Notes under the pieces: model-generated | Databases searched by the model: none | The model's input: only the letters and a program-made list of their open reading frames with translations | Told to the model about the DNA's origin: nothing | Program-made: the position numbers and the translations under genes | Assembly (NCBI GenBank): GCA_002816585.1 | Contig: MUCT01000045.1 | Coordinates: 1-64,000 of the forward strand | Direction: 5' to 3' | From: SAR202 cluster bacterium Io17-Chloro-G6 | Lineage (GTDB): Bacteria; Chloroflexota; Dehalococcoidia; UBA3495 | DNA length: 64,000 bases | Shown: positions 48,348 through 56,505 of the stretch, in pieces | How positions within the stretch are numbered: position 1 is the first letter of the stretch | How the letters are laid out: each line of letters begins with the position of its first letter

Positions 48348-49961
48348 CTACCGGCGTTCCCGCAGCATCAGGAAGGTCAGGGGCACCGCCGATGCAGCGA
48401 TGAGCAGCAGCGCAGGCAACGCCGCCCGGGCGAAAAACGCCTCAGAGGCCGCCGACCAGATGGAGGTGGCCAGCGTGTTGAAACCGATGGGGCTCAGTAT
48501 CAACGTGGCGGGCAGCTCTTTCATGACCAGCAGGAACACCAAGGCCCAGCCGGCCAGCATCCCCGGCCGGGCGACTGGCAGGGTTACCGAAGAGAACGCG
48601 CGCAAAGGACTGTTTCCCAGGCCTCGAGCCGCCTCTTCGATCCGGGGGCTGATCTGCAAGAGTGAGGTGCGTACCGCGCCCAATGCCGGCGAAAGGAAAA
48701 GCACCACGTAGGCCAACAGCAATAGCCCAGTAGTTTGGTACAGAGGTGGTGCGTATCTGGCCCCAAAGAACACCAATGCCAGCGCTATGGCAATCCCTGG
48801 CAGGGCGAATCCCACATAGCTGAGGCGTTCCAGTAACCCACTCAAGATGCCAGGATAGCGCACCGAGAGGGCCGCCACCGGCAGGGCGGCTATCACCGCT
48901 GCAGTCGCCGCCAAAGCCGCGATGTAGACCGAATTTCCCACGGCCTCCCAAACCAAGTTGAGCGGCTCGCCGACGGAGATACCCCGGGCAACCCAGTAAC
49001 CCAGAATCGACATGGGCGCGGCCAGGGAAATGGCCACGATCGTTGCGCAGAACGCCAGCGCCGGCCATCGCCATCGGCCAAGACGGACCGTCGAAGACGG
49101 GCGGGATGCCGATGAGGAAATGCTGTGATAGCGGGCCCGGCCCCGGCTGAACACCTCCAACCCGACGATGGCCAGGGCCAACACGACCAAAGACAAAGAC
49201 AGACCGGCCCCAAGTGTCCGGTCCAAGGCCGACTCGTACTGGACGAAGATGGCCCAAGTAAAAGTTTCATACTGCAGCAGCGAAACGGCTCCGAAGTCGG
49301 AGAGAGCGTATAGGGCCACCAACAGCCCCCCAGCCGCGATCCCCGGTCGTAGCAAGGGCAGGGTTACGAAGAAAAATGTGGACCAGCCGCCGCGGCCCAG
49401 GCTTCTGGATGACTCTTCCATTGAGGGGTCGATGCGGAGCAGGGCCGCCCGGACAGGGAGGGCCACATAGGGGAAACTAAGGAAGGTCAGTGTCAGCATC
49501 GCGCCCGCGAACCCATGGATGTCGGGAATTCGGTCGATGCTGAAAGGTCCGTCCAGAGCCTGCTGGAGCATCCCCCTTGGGCCGAGGGCGGCGATCACGA
49601 TAAATCCGGCCACGTAACTGGGTATGACCAACGGCAGAGCGGATAACACCACCCAGGCGCGTCGGAACGGTAGGTCTGTGTGCGTTGTGAGCCAGGCAAG
49701 GGGCAGAGCCAGGACGACCGATGCCGCCGTGACGGTGAGCACCAGTAAAATGGTCCGGCCCAGTATCGCGGCCACGCGTTGGCGGAAGAGCAGGTCCCAG
49801 ACATCGCCCCCCGCGTCAAAGGTCCGGATGACCAGGTAGACCAACGGCAACAGGAGTGCGGCCCCCACGACAACCGCCGGGACCCAGATCACTGCCGGAG
49901 GGACGTTCCGGCCTCCGGCCAATGACCTCAACCCAGCCGCCGTGGCCGAAGATAGGCTCAC
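48348..49961 (-). CDS. fbpB: Iron(III) ABC transporter permease (FbpB-like)
   Basis: 537 residues with about twelve membrane segments and two binding-protein-dependent permease domains in one chain, as in FbpB/SfuB. EAA-like loops occur in each half (ESSRSLGRGGWSTFF near 190 and EAARGLGNSPLRAFS near 445). The start overlaps the fbpA stop by 4 bp. With fbpA and the divergently encoded ATPase fbpC it forms a complete ferric-iron importer. Confidence 0.92.
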   Translation of the reverse strand: MSLSSATAAGLRSLAGGRNVPPAVIWVPAVVVGAALLLPLVYLVIRTFDAGGDVWDLLFRQRVAAILGRTILLVLTVTAASVVLALPLAWLTTHTDLPFRRAWVVLSALPLVIPSYVAGFIVIAALGPRGMLQQALDGPFSIDRIPDIHGFAGAMLTLTFLSFPYVALPVRAALLRIDPSMEESSRSLGRGGWSTFFFVTLPLLRPGIAAGGLLVALYALSDFGAVSLLQYETFTWAIFVQYESALDRTLGAGLSLSLVVLALAIVGLEVFSRGRARYHSISSSASRPSSTVRLGRWRWPALAFCATIVAISLAAPMSILGYWVARGISVGEPLNLVWEAVGNSVYIAALAATAAVIAALPVAALSVRYPGILSGLLERLSYVGFALPGIAIALALVFFGARYAPPLYQTTGLLLLAYVVLFLSPALGAVRTSLLQISPRIEEAARGLGNSPLRAFSSVTLPVARPGMLAGWALVFLLVMKELPATLILSPIGFNTLATSIWSAASEAFFARAALPALLLIAASAVPLTFLMLRERR

Positions 49962-50983
49962 GGAATAACGCCCGCCTCGCGGAGCAATTTCTGGGTTCCT
50001 TCCAGATCGGCCAGGTCCGCAGAGGAGAGGTCGGGGTTGTTAATTTCAGACAATGGAGCAACGCCATCCACTACGGGTATGCCGGCGGCCAGTGGGTACT
50101 CAAATGTCTCGTCCGCGAAGTATCGCTGGGATTCCTCTGACAACAGGAAGTCGACGAACCTCTGGGCGTTGTTCTCGTTTTCCGACGCAGATAGGATGCC
50201 GACACCCGAGACCATCACGATGCCCCCCGGACCTCCCGCTGCCGGATGGTAGTTGCGGGCGCCGAATGAATCGCCCTCTTCGGCCAGGAAGCGGTGCAAA
50301 TAATAATGGTTCACCAAGCCAACGTCGATCTCGCCCGCCGCCGCCGCGGAGACGATGGGGGTATTCTTGGGGTAGACCTTGGGGTCGTTGGCCTGGATGT
50401 CCTTCAGCCATTGAACGGTCTTAGCCTCGCCCCACATTGCGCGCATTGCCGTGACCATGGTCTGGAACGAAGCGTTGGTTGGCGCCCACCCGATGCGGCC
50501 CTGCCACTTGGGGTCGGCAAAACCAGTCAGGTCTTCGGGCAAGTCCTCCGGGGTCAGCCGTTCGGTGTTGTAGACCACGGTCCGGGCCCGGCCGGAGACG
50601 CCGACCCACACACCGGTGGGAGAGACCGCCCATTCGGGAACCAGATCTAAGGAGGCGTCCGCCAAGGGCTCCAAAAGCTCCGATACCGCGCTGAGTCCGC
50701 CCGGGTCCTGGGCGAAGAATATATCGGCTGGAGTTTTTCCACCCTCCTCCAATAGTGTGGCGGCTAGCTGCGGAGTTCCTGCGTATTTGACCGAGACATC
50801 TATCCCGGAGTCATCTTTGAACCGCTGGATCAACGGACCGACCAGGGTTTCGCTGCGGCCCGAGTACACAGTTAGAGACCCTTCATCGCCATTGGAGCCG
50901 CCGCAGGCAGACAGCAACGCCGCCGACAACAGTAATGCCAGCACTGCCCAGACGCCTGCTGCCTTGTGTGTCCTTGCACCCAT
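49958..50983 (-). CDS. fbpA: Iron(III)-binding lipoprotein (FbpA-like)
   Basis: 341 residues. Signal peptide with lipobox LLSAC (Cys27). The mature protein has the class II periplasmic-binding fold, starting LTVYSGRSETLVGPLI. It contains the adjacent tyrosine pair NHYYLHRF that ligates Fe3+ in FbpA. The C-terminus holds YPLAAGIPVVDGV. It would capture ferric iron outside and pass it to FbpB. It is transcribed away from fbpC from a shared intergenic region. Confidence 0.92.
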   Translation of the reverse strand: MGARTHKAAGVWAVLALLLSAALLSACGGSNGDEGSLTVYSGRSETLVGPLIQRFKDDSGIDVSVKYAGTPQLAATLLEEGGKTPADIFFAQDPGGLSAVSELLEPLADASLDLVPEWAVSPTGVWVGVSGRARTVVYNTERLTPEDLPEDLTGFADPKWQGRIGWAPTNASFQTMVTAMRAMWGEAKTVQWLKDIQANDPKVYPKNTPIVSAAAAGEIDVGLVNHYYLHRFLAEEGDSFGARNYHPAAGGPGGIVMVSGVGILSASENENNAQRFVDFLLSEESQRYFADETFEYPLAAGIPVVDGVAPLSEINNPDLSSADLADLEGTQKLLREAGVIP

Positions 50984-51030
50984 GTCGAGTCCATAGTTCC
51001 TAGTTTAATATAGATATTCGTTTGGACAGT

Positions 51031-51060
51031 ATGTTAATTTATGTGTCTATTCATTGTCAA
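51031..51060 (-). promoter_or_regulatory. Probable promoter of fbpA-fbpB
   Basis: On the minus strand TTGACA (51055-51060), an 18-bp spacer and TAACAT (51031-51036), in A+T-rich DNA about 50 bp before the fbpA start. A half-site TTAGGTT at 51100-51106, like half of a DtxR/IdeR iron box, lies nearby but lacks a matching right half. Confidence 0.5.
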
Positions 51061-51142
51061 ACTATGTATGCACGAATAACAAACTGAGCGCGTACGAATT
51101 TAGGTTGCCAACGGATTCGATTTCAATGCAATCTACGCCTGG

Positions 51143-51382
51143 ATGGCCCGCGACGATCCATGGCCGGCTTCGTCTACTCTCCAACGACAATCGCAAGAGG
51201 CGAATGACTCTTTATGGCCGGAAATTCTTGTCTTGATAAGTACAGAGGTTGGGCCGATTGCGCCTGATGAGATACCGGCGTTATACATTGACATCGCGGA
51301 TCACTACGTCTACACTTACCTGGACTCCAAGGGGTGGCTTCAACGGGCGGTCTGGGTAGGTAGCAACTGGATTAGCGTTTAG
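51143..51382 (+). CDS. Doubtful small ORF before fbpC, possibly a gene remnant
   Basis: A 79-codon frame ends at the base before the fbpC start. Its C-terminal half (ALYIDIADHYVYTYLDSK and WVGSNWISV) looks like a short beta-rich repeat of the sort seen in phage or adhesin tails. The N-terminal half looks random, and there is no ribosome-binding site. The fbpC promoter lies inside it. I consider it a fragment or chance frame. Confidence 0.25.
   Translation: MARDDPWPASSTLQRQSQEANDSLWPEILVLISTEVGPIAPDEIPALYIDIADHYVYTYLDSKGWLQRAVWVGSNWISV
51288..51316 (+). promoter_or_regulatory. Probable promoter of fbpC
   Basis: TTGACA (51288-51293), a 17-bp spacer and TACACT (51311-51316), about 65 bp before the fbpC ATG. 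Confidence 0.5.
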
Positions 51383-52543
51383 ATGAAACTATCAGACTTG
51401 GAACAATCTGAGAAAAAGGAACTCACCGCTCCGGCGCTGGAATGCGTCGGCTTGGCGAAGCGTTTCGGCGGCGTAGCAGCGGTTGCTGGCCTCGATTTAA
51501 CCATTCCCAATGGCCAAGTCTTGGCTCTGCTCGGGCCCAGCGGCTGCGGCAAAACCACCGCTCTCAGACTCATCGCCGGTTTTGAAGAGCCCGACAAAGG
51601 TGTCATCGCCATCGCTGGCCGCACCGTCAGCGGAGCTGGCGAGAACGCACCTCCTGAGCGCCGGCGCGTCGGCATGGTATTTCAGGAAGGCGCGCTGTTC
51701 CCCCATTTATCCGTTGAACAGAATATTGCTTTCGGGCTGCCCAAAGGTCAAACCCGGGATGAACGAGTTGTCGAGATTCTCGATCTCATCGGCCTGAGCG
51801 CCCAGCGGGACCGAATGCCCCATGAACTCTCCGGCGGCCAGCAACAACGGGTTGCGCTGGGCCGTGCCCTGGCCCCCCAACCGGAAGTCTTGCTATTGGA
51901 TGAGCCTTTCTCAAACCTTGATCCCAAGTTGAGAGAACAGGTCAGGCGGGATGTTCTCGGTATCATCAGGGCCAGCAACACCACCGCGATTTTCGTCACC
52001 CACGACCAAGAAGAAGCCTTACTCGTCGGGGACGTGGTGGCGGTGATGAACGAGGGCCAAGTCGAGCAGACGGGCTCTCCGGAGGAAATCTTCCATCATC
52101 CGGCCACCAAATTTGTGGCCCAGTTTATCGGGATGGTCGACTTTCTCCCCGCCAACCACGACGACGGCAGGCTACACACAGAGGTCGGATCCATTCAATG
52201 GCCGGGTGGCGATTGGCCCGGGTTGCAGTTGGATGGCGTGGCCGCGGCGAACGGAAACGGCGATAATAAACTCGAAGTGATGGTCCGGCCGGACTGCCTG
52301 GACTGCCTGCCCGCCGAAGACGGCCCAGGCGTGGTGGTGGAAAGGGAGTTTCGCGGCGCCTTCTATCTATACCGGGTCCAACTGCCATCGGGCGCGACGG
52401 TCCGGTGTCTGCTTTCCCACACCGCCGAATATCCCCTGGGGGCCAACGTTTCAGTCAATCTGCGCAATGGACACCATCTGCGGCCCTTCATCGGAGACCG
52501 CCTGGTGGCCGTTCCTCACAACGGAAACGCCCCGGGTCATTAA
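51383..52543 (+). CDS. fbpC: Iron(III) ABC transporter ATP-binding protein (FbpC-like)
   Basis: 386 residues. Walker A GPSGCGKTT, signature LSGGQQQRVALGRAL and Walker B VLLLDEPFSNLD are intact, with FVTHDQEEAL as the switch His. The C-terminal 130 residues form a TOBE-type domain containing an Asn/Gly-rich insertion (NGNGDN). It supplies ATP hydrolysis for the FbpB permease. It is encoded divergently from fbpA-fbpB, so the importer is split over two transcripts. Confidence 0.9.
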   Translation: MKLSDLEQSEKKELTAPALECVGLAKRFGGVAAVAGLDLTIPNGQVLALLGPSGCGKTTALRLIAGFEEPDKGVIAIAGRTVSGAGENAPPERRRVGMVFQEGALFPHLSVEQNIAFGLPKGQTRDERVVEILDLIGLSAQRDRMPHELSGGQQQRVALGRALAPQPEVLLLDEPFSNLDPKLREQVRRDVLGIIRASNTTAIFVTHDQEEALLVGDVVAVMNEGQVEQTGSPEEIFHHPATKFVAQFIGMVDFLPANHDDGRLHTEVGSIQWPGGDWPGLQLDGVAAANGNGDNKLEVMVRPDCLDCLPAEDGPGVVVEREFRGAFYLYRVQLPSGATVRCLLSHTAEYPLGANVSVNLRNGHHLRPFIGDRLVAVPHNGNAPGH

Positions 52544-52677
52544 CCGTCGGATCTGTTCGGGCGTCGAATGCGGGCGGCTTTACCGCGGTTTCTGCCCGCA
52601 ATAGCCCGCCCCCTTAACCCCCATAGACGATTCACCGCGCCCGTTTCGACAGTGCGGTAAGGAATTCAAGGACTCCA

Positions 52678-53436
52678 ATGGCCCCATCAAGAAAACAGAA
52701 CGGAAACGGCCACGTAGACTCCAATGACGGCGACCCACGTCTGTCTCCCGGAACGGAGAACTATCTGCTGTGCCTATATAAGCTTTGGGAAGATGATGAG
52801 ACCCCCACGATCACACAGTTAACCGACACCTTGCGCCAGCTGCCTGAGACCGAGGGATTGGGCACCTCGGTCCCTTCAGTGGCCGGGATGATCCGCAGGA
52901 TGCAGCGGCAAAGCCTGGTGGACCTTGGCCCCGACAAACGGATCCGGTTGACAAAACAGGGGCTGGAAGGTGGCGAAGACATCGCCCGGCGGCATCGGTT
53001 GGCCGAGTGGTTGGTGGTCGAATTGTTGGGAATGGACCTGTACCAAGCCCACAACGAGGCCCACCGGCTGGAACATGGTATGTCCCAACACTTTCAAGAA
53101 AAGTTGATCGAGCGGCTTGGGTACCCCAAACGCTCCCCCTTCGGGCGTCCGATACCCGGCACGGGCGAGCCCAAAATGCCGGCCGGCGCCCTGACTCTGG
53201 ACACCGCCCAACCGGGCGAGACCTACGTGGTGGATAGAGTGCCTGAAGAAGATTCCCAGTTGCTGCGGTTCCTGGCTGATTCCATGATCATCCCGGAGCA
53301 GTCGATCACTGTGGCCGATGCCGCGCCGTATCTGGGAGTGATGGAAGTAGCTACCCAGCGCAACCGCGTGTCCATCGGTTACAACGTGGCCAGGCAAATC
53401 GTAGTGAGGCCGGATGGCGGGGCTTCGACTGACTAA
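52678..53436 (+). CDS. DtxR/MntR-family metal-dependent regulator
   Basis: 252 residues. After a polar N-terminal tail of about 20 residues, the winged helix includes VPSVAGMIRRMQRQSLVDL and IRLTKQGLEGGEDIARRHRL. The dimerisation/metal domain includes HNEAHRLEHGMSQHFQEKL, with the E-x-x-H metal ligands. An SH3-like FeoA domain ends the protein (about 170-250). IdeR/DtxR members repress iron uptake and MntR members manganese uptake. Location beside the fbp genes favours an iron-responsive role. It lies 134 bp after fbpC. Confidence 0.88.
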   Translation: MAPSRKQNGNGHVDSNDGDPRLSPGTENYLLCLYKLWEDDETPTITQLTDTLRQLPETEGLGTSVPSVAGMIRRMQRQSLVDLGPDKRIRLTKQGLEGGEDIARRHRLAEWLVVELLGMDLYQAHNEAHRLEHGMSQHFQEKLIERLGYPKRSPFGRPIPGTGEPKMPAGALTLDTAQPGETYVVDRVPEEDSQLLRFLADSMIIPEQSITVADAAPYLGVMEVATQRNRVSIGYNVARQIVVRPDGGASTD

Positions 53437-53489
53437 GCCCGACGAATGGACCCGCCGAATAGGACTGGCGAGATCCCCTAGAACAACCC

Positions 53490-54071
53490 TTAACCCGATT
53501 CATCACCACGGCCTTCCACCGAAGGATTCAGGTTTTTCCGCACTTCGGCCCAACCCTCGGCCATGGTCCGCTCCGGAAACGGCAGCTGGATCCCGTCGCG
53601 GAACACTTTCACACGGACGAACACCGGCCCAGTCTGGCGCATCACATCTTCCAGGCCGATCAATAATTCTTCCAGTTTGTCGAATTCGTAGGTCTTGGCG
53701 TAGCCCGAACTCTGGGCCATCTGCACTAAGTCTAGGTTGTCCAACTCTCTGATTGGGACACCTGAGGTGGACACGGCGGACACGTCGTCAAATACGAAAT
53801 GGACCAGATTCTCCGGATTGGACTCACCGATGGTCGCCAGGCCGCCAAGGTTGGTCCTCAGCGTGGAATCGCAGTCAAGCACCAACACCTTTCCTTCGGG
53901 CTGGGCCAGGGCCAGTCCCAGGCCCACAGCAGGCGCCCGGTCCATGCAGTCGGATAGGTCAACGTCCAGGTCACGGCGTTCCGAAACCTGGCTCCACTCG
54001 CGTAGCGCAGACGAGGTGGAAACCACCAACGAGTTTCTACGGTGGAAGTTGACCGCTTTGGTCGCTTCCAT
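53490..54071 (-). CDS. TPP-binding decarboxylase-like subunit with degenerate motif (sulfopyruvate decarboxylase beta-like)
   Basis: 193 residues from the ATG at 54069-54071; the frame continues into the tandem repeats. It corresponds to the C-terminal TPP/Mg-binding domain of sulfopyruvate or phosphonopyruvate decarboxylases: LGLALAQPEGKVLVLDCDS then NLGGLATIGESNPENLVHFVF, and GPVFVRVKV near the end. The normal GDG-x-N motif reads CDS...N, keeping the metal Asp and the Asn but losing both glycines, and the following DN is DD. No partner PYR-domain subunit is nearby. It may be an altered-function or decaying enzyme. A frameshifted paralogue lies at 54650-54835. Confidence 0.65.
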   Translation of the reverse strand: MEATKAVNFHRRNSLVVSTSSALREWSQVSERRDLDVDLSDCMDRAPAVGLGLALAQPEGKVLVLDCDSTLRTNLGGLATIGESNPENLVHFVFDDVSAVSTSGVPIRELDNLDLVQMAQSSGYAKTYEFDKLEELLIGLEDVMRQTGPVFVRVKVFRDGIQLPFPERTMAEGWAEVRKNLNPSVEGRGDESG

Positions 54072-54072
54072 A

Positions 54073-54264
54073 GATGGTATGACTGGACTTCCCGGTGGTG
54101 TCCGCCGGTCAGCTGCCACTTGGGTTTCTCTCCATTGATGGTATGACTGGACTTCCCCGTAGTGTCCGCCGGTCAGTTGCCACTTGGGATTCTCTCCAAT
54201 GATGGTATGACTGGACCCCCCGGTAGTGTCTGCCGGTCAGCTGTCACTCAGGTTTCTCTTCGTA
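54073..54264. repeat. Three 64-bp tandem repeats
   Basis: Copies at 54073-54136, 54137-54200 and 54201-54264 each begin GATGGTATGACTGGAC and share GTCCGCCGGTCAG or a variant. They differ at several positions, and the outer copies are the most diverged. The first copy begins next to the start of the decarboxylase-like gene. The third includes the stop codon of the small membrane-protein gene. They could be a multi-site regulatory region or expanded minisatellite. Confidence 0.85.
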
Positions 54265-54528
54265 CACGGGATCACGGGTCCCTTCGGTGTGTTCGTCTGG
54301 CGCATTGTCACTGGGTTTTTTCTGCTTCTGTATCCTAGGAGGCCCGCCAAACTTGTTGAAGGTGTCGCGCCAGACCCCGGTCATCAGATACATTCCAACT
54401 ATTATCAGCGCCCCGCCGAGGATTCCGGTCAGTATGTTGGACCGCTCGAACGCCTGGAACAGGAGCCAGAACCCCAGCGCCAGCACGGCGTAGGCTCCAA
54501 CCCGTGGGAAAAGTCCCCCTCTAAGCAT
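54244..54528 (-). CDS. Small membrane protein, two transmembrane helices
   Basis: 94 residues with hydrophobic segments at about 10-27 (VGAYAVLALGFWLLFQAF) and 32-50 (LTGILGGALIIVGMYLMTG). A charged cytosolic-looking tail follows, containing PPRIQKQKKPSDN and an acidic end. Its stop codon lies inside the third 64-bp repeat. Family not recognised. It is flanked by the decarboxylase-like gene and its decayed paralogue, on the same strand. Confidence 0.6.
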   Translation of the reverse strand: MLRGGLFPRVGAYAVLALGFWLLFQAFERSNILTGILGGALIIVGMYLMTGVWRDTFNKFGGPPRIQKQKKPSDNAPDEHTEGTRDPVYEEKPE

Positions 54529-54649
54529 ACCCCTCTTCGTTCCTGTTTTTCGATTACGTCTTGAGGCTGGCTATTAGCAGGCCGGTGCAAAAGTAAACCG
54601 GGGCGGCTTGGCCCCGGCTAATAGTCCCAATTGGCTTATTCCCGCTAGC

Positions 54650-54835
54650 CTAGCGGCTTACGCCCGAGGTCTCGGGTTTGACCAACAGGTGGATGAAGAC
54701 CGGTCCTACCGCAGACAGGGCTTCCTCGATGCCGTTGGTCATGTCCTCCAGGATTGTCGAAGGAGAACACTTTGGCCTGGCCGACCGAATCGGCCAGGCC
54801 TTCGCAGCCCCTGTCCACCTAAAACGATAGCGCGA
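54650..54835 (-). pseudogene. Decayed 3' fragment of a second TPP-binding decarboxylase subunit
   Basis: Two adjacent minus-strand frames encode pieces that line up with the C-terminus of the gene at 53490-54071. One frame gives GLADSVGQAKVFSFDN, and the next gives LEDMTNGIEEALSAVGP followed by VFIHLLVKPETS. Removing a single C after the AAT codon joins them as FDNLEDMTNG. An in-frame stop lies just upstream of the first piece, so the gene is truncated at the 5' end as well. The GGCCTGGCCGA hairpin at 54775-54801 is part of this old coding sequence. Confidence 0.6.
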
Positions 54836-54888
54836 TCCATTATATGAGGCTGCGGGAAATGGCGTCAAATGAAGCCGGGCTTGCCGCA

Positions 54889-56505
54889 CTAGTCGTTAGC
54901 CAACACCCTGACTTTAGATTTGGCCTCCGACCAAGAAAGATTTGGGGAGACCGGGCCGCCGGTTGATTCGAGCCTGGACCGCTGTTCTGGTCCTGTAATA
55001 AGCAAAGCGGCGCCTGGCCACACTTCCTCTAGGACGACCAACCGCCGACTGACAGAATTGTCCTCAGCCTCATCACCGGACATGACCATGGCCGCCCTTC
55101 CCTGCGGCTTGAGGTACATGGAGGAGCACATTTCAAACGGGGGGTTGAGGCCAGAGGCTACCAGCCGGTCAAACCTGCGGCGGGAGAAGGCCTCCGGGGC
55201 GGCGTTGTTTTGGACCATATGCAGCCAGAATGTGCCCTCGCCCCGGATGTGGAGTTTCACCAGGCTTCGTGCGGTCTCCAGCAAGATGTCTGCCTGTGTT
55301 GACGTGAGGGCTTCCGGAACTGGGGTGCGCGGCTTGGGGGCAGTCAGGTAGTTGTAATAGGCGTTCAACACTTCTTGGACCGCCTCATCCTCGGACTGCA
55401 CGTGCAGCCGCAACTGGGCCCCGTCCATATAGTTGGTCAGGCGTCCTAGCACCCAATCCAGCATCATGGGGTTGTCGATCATTGGTTCCGGCAGCGGGAA
55501 CTCGCCCCCCGGCGTTGACACTAAGACAGCCACATCGCGTGGCAAGGCCGGGTAGGATTCTGCGACTTGGACTGCGTCGGCCAGATAAACCGGCACCAAG
55601 ATCGGCGGGTGTTCTTGTTGGACCATGTCTCCCATGGCCAGCAAGTAATTAAGCCGGGCCAGAGCCACCGCCAGCGGATCGCGGTCCATCCCCTGGACCA
55701 ATTGGGGCATCCCAAATAGAATGTCAAACGGATCGCTGCCTTGCTCCATCATGGTCCGGGAGATAGTCTGGATAGACGCGGACATGAAAACGCCGGTGCC
55801 GCATGTCGGGTCCAGGAGTGACAACTCCGATTCTTTCGCCAGCCCCAACTCTTCTCCGACGATGTACTCCGCCAGCCAGCGCGGCGGTGGCGGCCAGGCC
55901 GGATCTGGGACCGTCTGCCAGTACAAGCCATCCATTATGCCGGGAGCCGCCTGGGCGAAGTCATAACGGGCCAGGGCCTCAGACAGCCCCTTCATGGTTT
56001 CCACGACCAGGCCCTCTAGGCCTAATTCCCAGCGCGGTTCCAGGGAGACCCAGGAAAAGATATCTCCTTCCCCAAAATTGGCCAAGCCTCGCCGGCTGAA
56101 ATAATCGCAGTTGATGATCTCCAGAAGCTCTTCAGCGCTGGAGTTTGTCCGGTTGGGCGCAAGGAAGCGTCGGGCGGTGAGACGCGCCAGCAATGCCACG
56201 TATGTCTGGCGGATGAATAACTCTTCGCCGGATGGGGTCCTGGCAGGGTCTTGGCCGTGGACGCTTTCCCAGGACCGCTGCCACTCCCGGAACCTGACCG
56301 CCACCGAAGGGGTTTGGCTTGCCTGGGCGAAGATGCGGTTGAGCCGCCCGGTGCTCTGGATGAAGATAGGGCTGCCGATGCCAAAGGCGGTTTCCATCGC
56401 ACCGGGAGAAATTGGTCCGGCGCCCGAAAGGGGTCCGTTATTGGGACTGGAAGGCGCCAGCCTAGAACTCCGCGCTATTGGGCGTTCTGGGGAAGGGGAT
56501 GACAT
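54889..56505 (-). CDS. Orphan N6-adenine DNA-methyltransferase-like protein
   Basis: Up to 538 residues; an ATG at 56397 would give 502. The middle looks like a class I SAM-binding domain of adenine methylases: motif [12 protein letters not shown] (230-240), motif [21 protein letters not shown] (272-290) and motif IV NPPF (454-457) within [16 protein letters not shown]. An N-terminal helical region ([20 protein letters not shown]) is typical of long Type IIG/ISP-like methylases. Those are commonly 900 residues or more, with a target-recognition domain. Here the chain ends about 80 residues after NPPF, so it may be truncated or a minimal form. No restriction gene is adjacent. Its start overlaps asnS by 44 bp. 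Confidence 0.6.
   Translation of the reverse strand: MSSPSPERPIARSSRLAPSSPNNGPLSGAGPISPGAMETAFGIGSPIFIQSTGRLNRIFAQASQTPSVAVRFREWQRSWESVHGQDPARTPSGEELFIRQTYVALLARLTARRFLAPNRTNSSAEELLEIINCDYFSRRGLANFGEGDIFSWVSLEPRWELGLEGLVVETMKGLSEALARYDFAQAAPGIMDGLYWQTVPDPAWPPPPRWLAEYIVGEELGLAKESELSLLDPTCGTGVFMSASIQTISRTMMEQGSDPFDILFGMPQLVQGMDRDPLAVALARLNYLLAMGDMVQQEHPPILVPVYLADAVQVAESYPALPRDVAVLVSTPGGEFPLPEPMIDNPMMLDWVLGRLTNYMDGAQLRLHVQSEDEAVQEVLNAYYNYLTAPKPRTPVPEALTSTQADILLETARSLVKLHIRGEGTFWLHMVQNNAAPEAFSRRRFDRLVASGLNPPFEMCSSMYLKPQGRAAMVMSGDEAEDNSVSRRLVVLEEVWPGAALLITGPEQRSRLESTGGPVSPNLSWSEAKSKVRVLAND

Noticed and set aside
54073..54264. CRISPR array
   Set aside because: The three units are contiguous 64-bp repeats without spacers, and no cas genes are present.
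54775..54801. Strong hairpin as a terminator
   Set aside because: No T run follows on either strand, and the sequence is explained as part of the decayed decarboxylase coding region.
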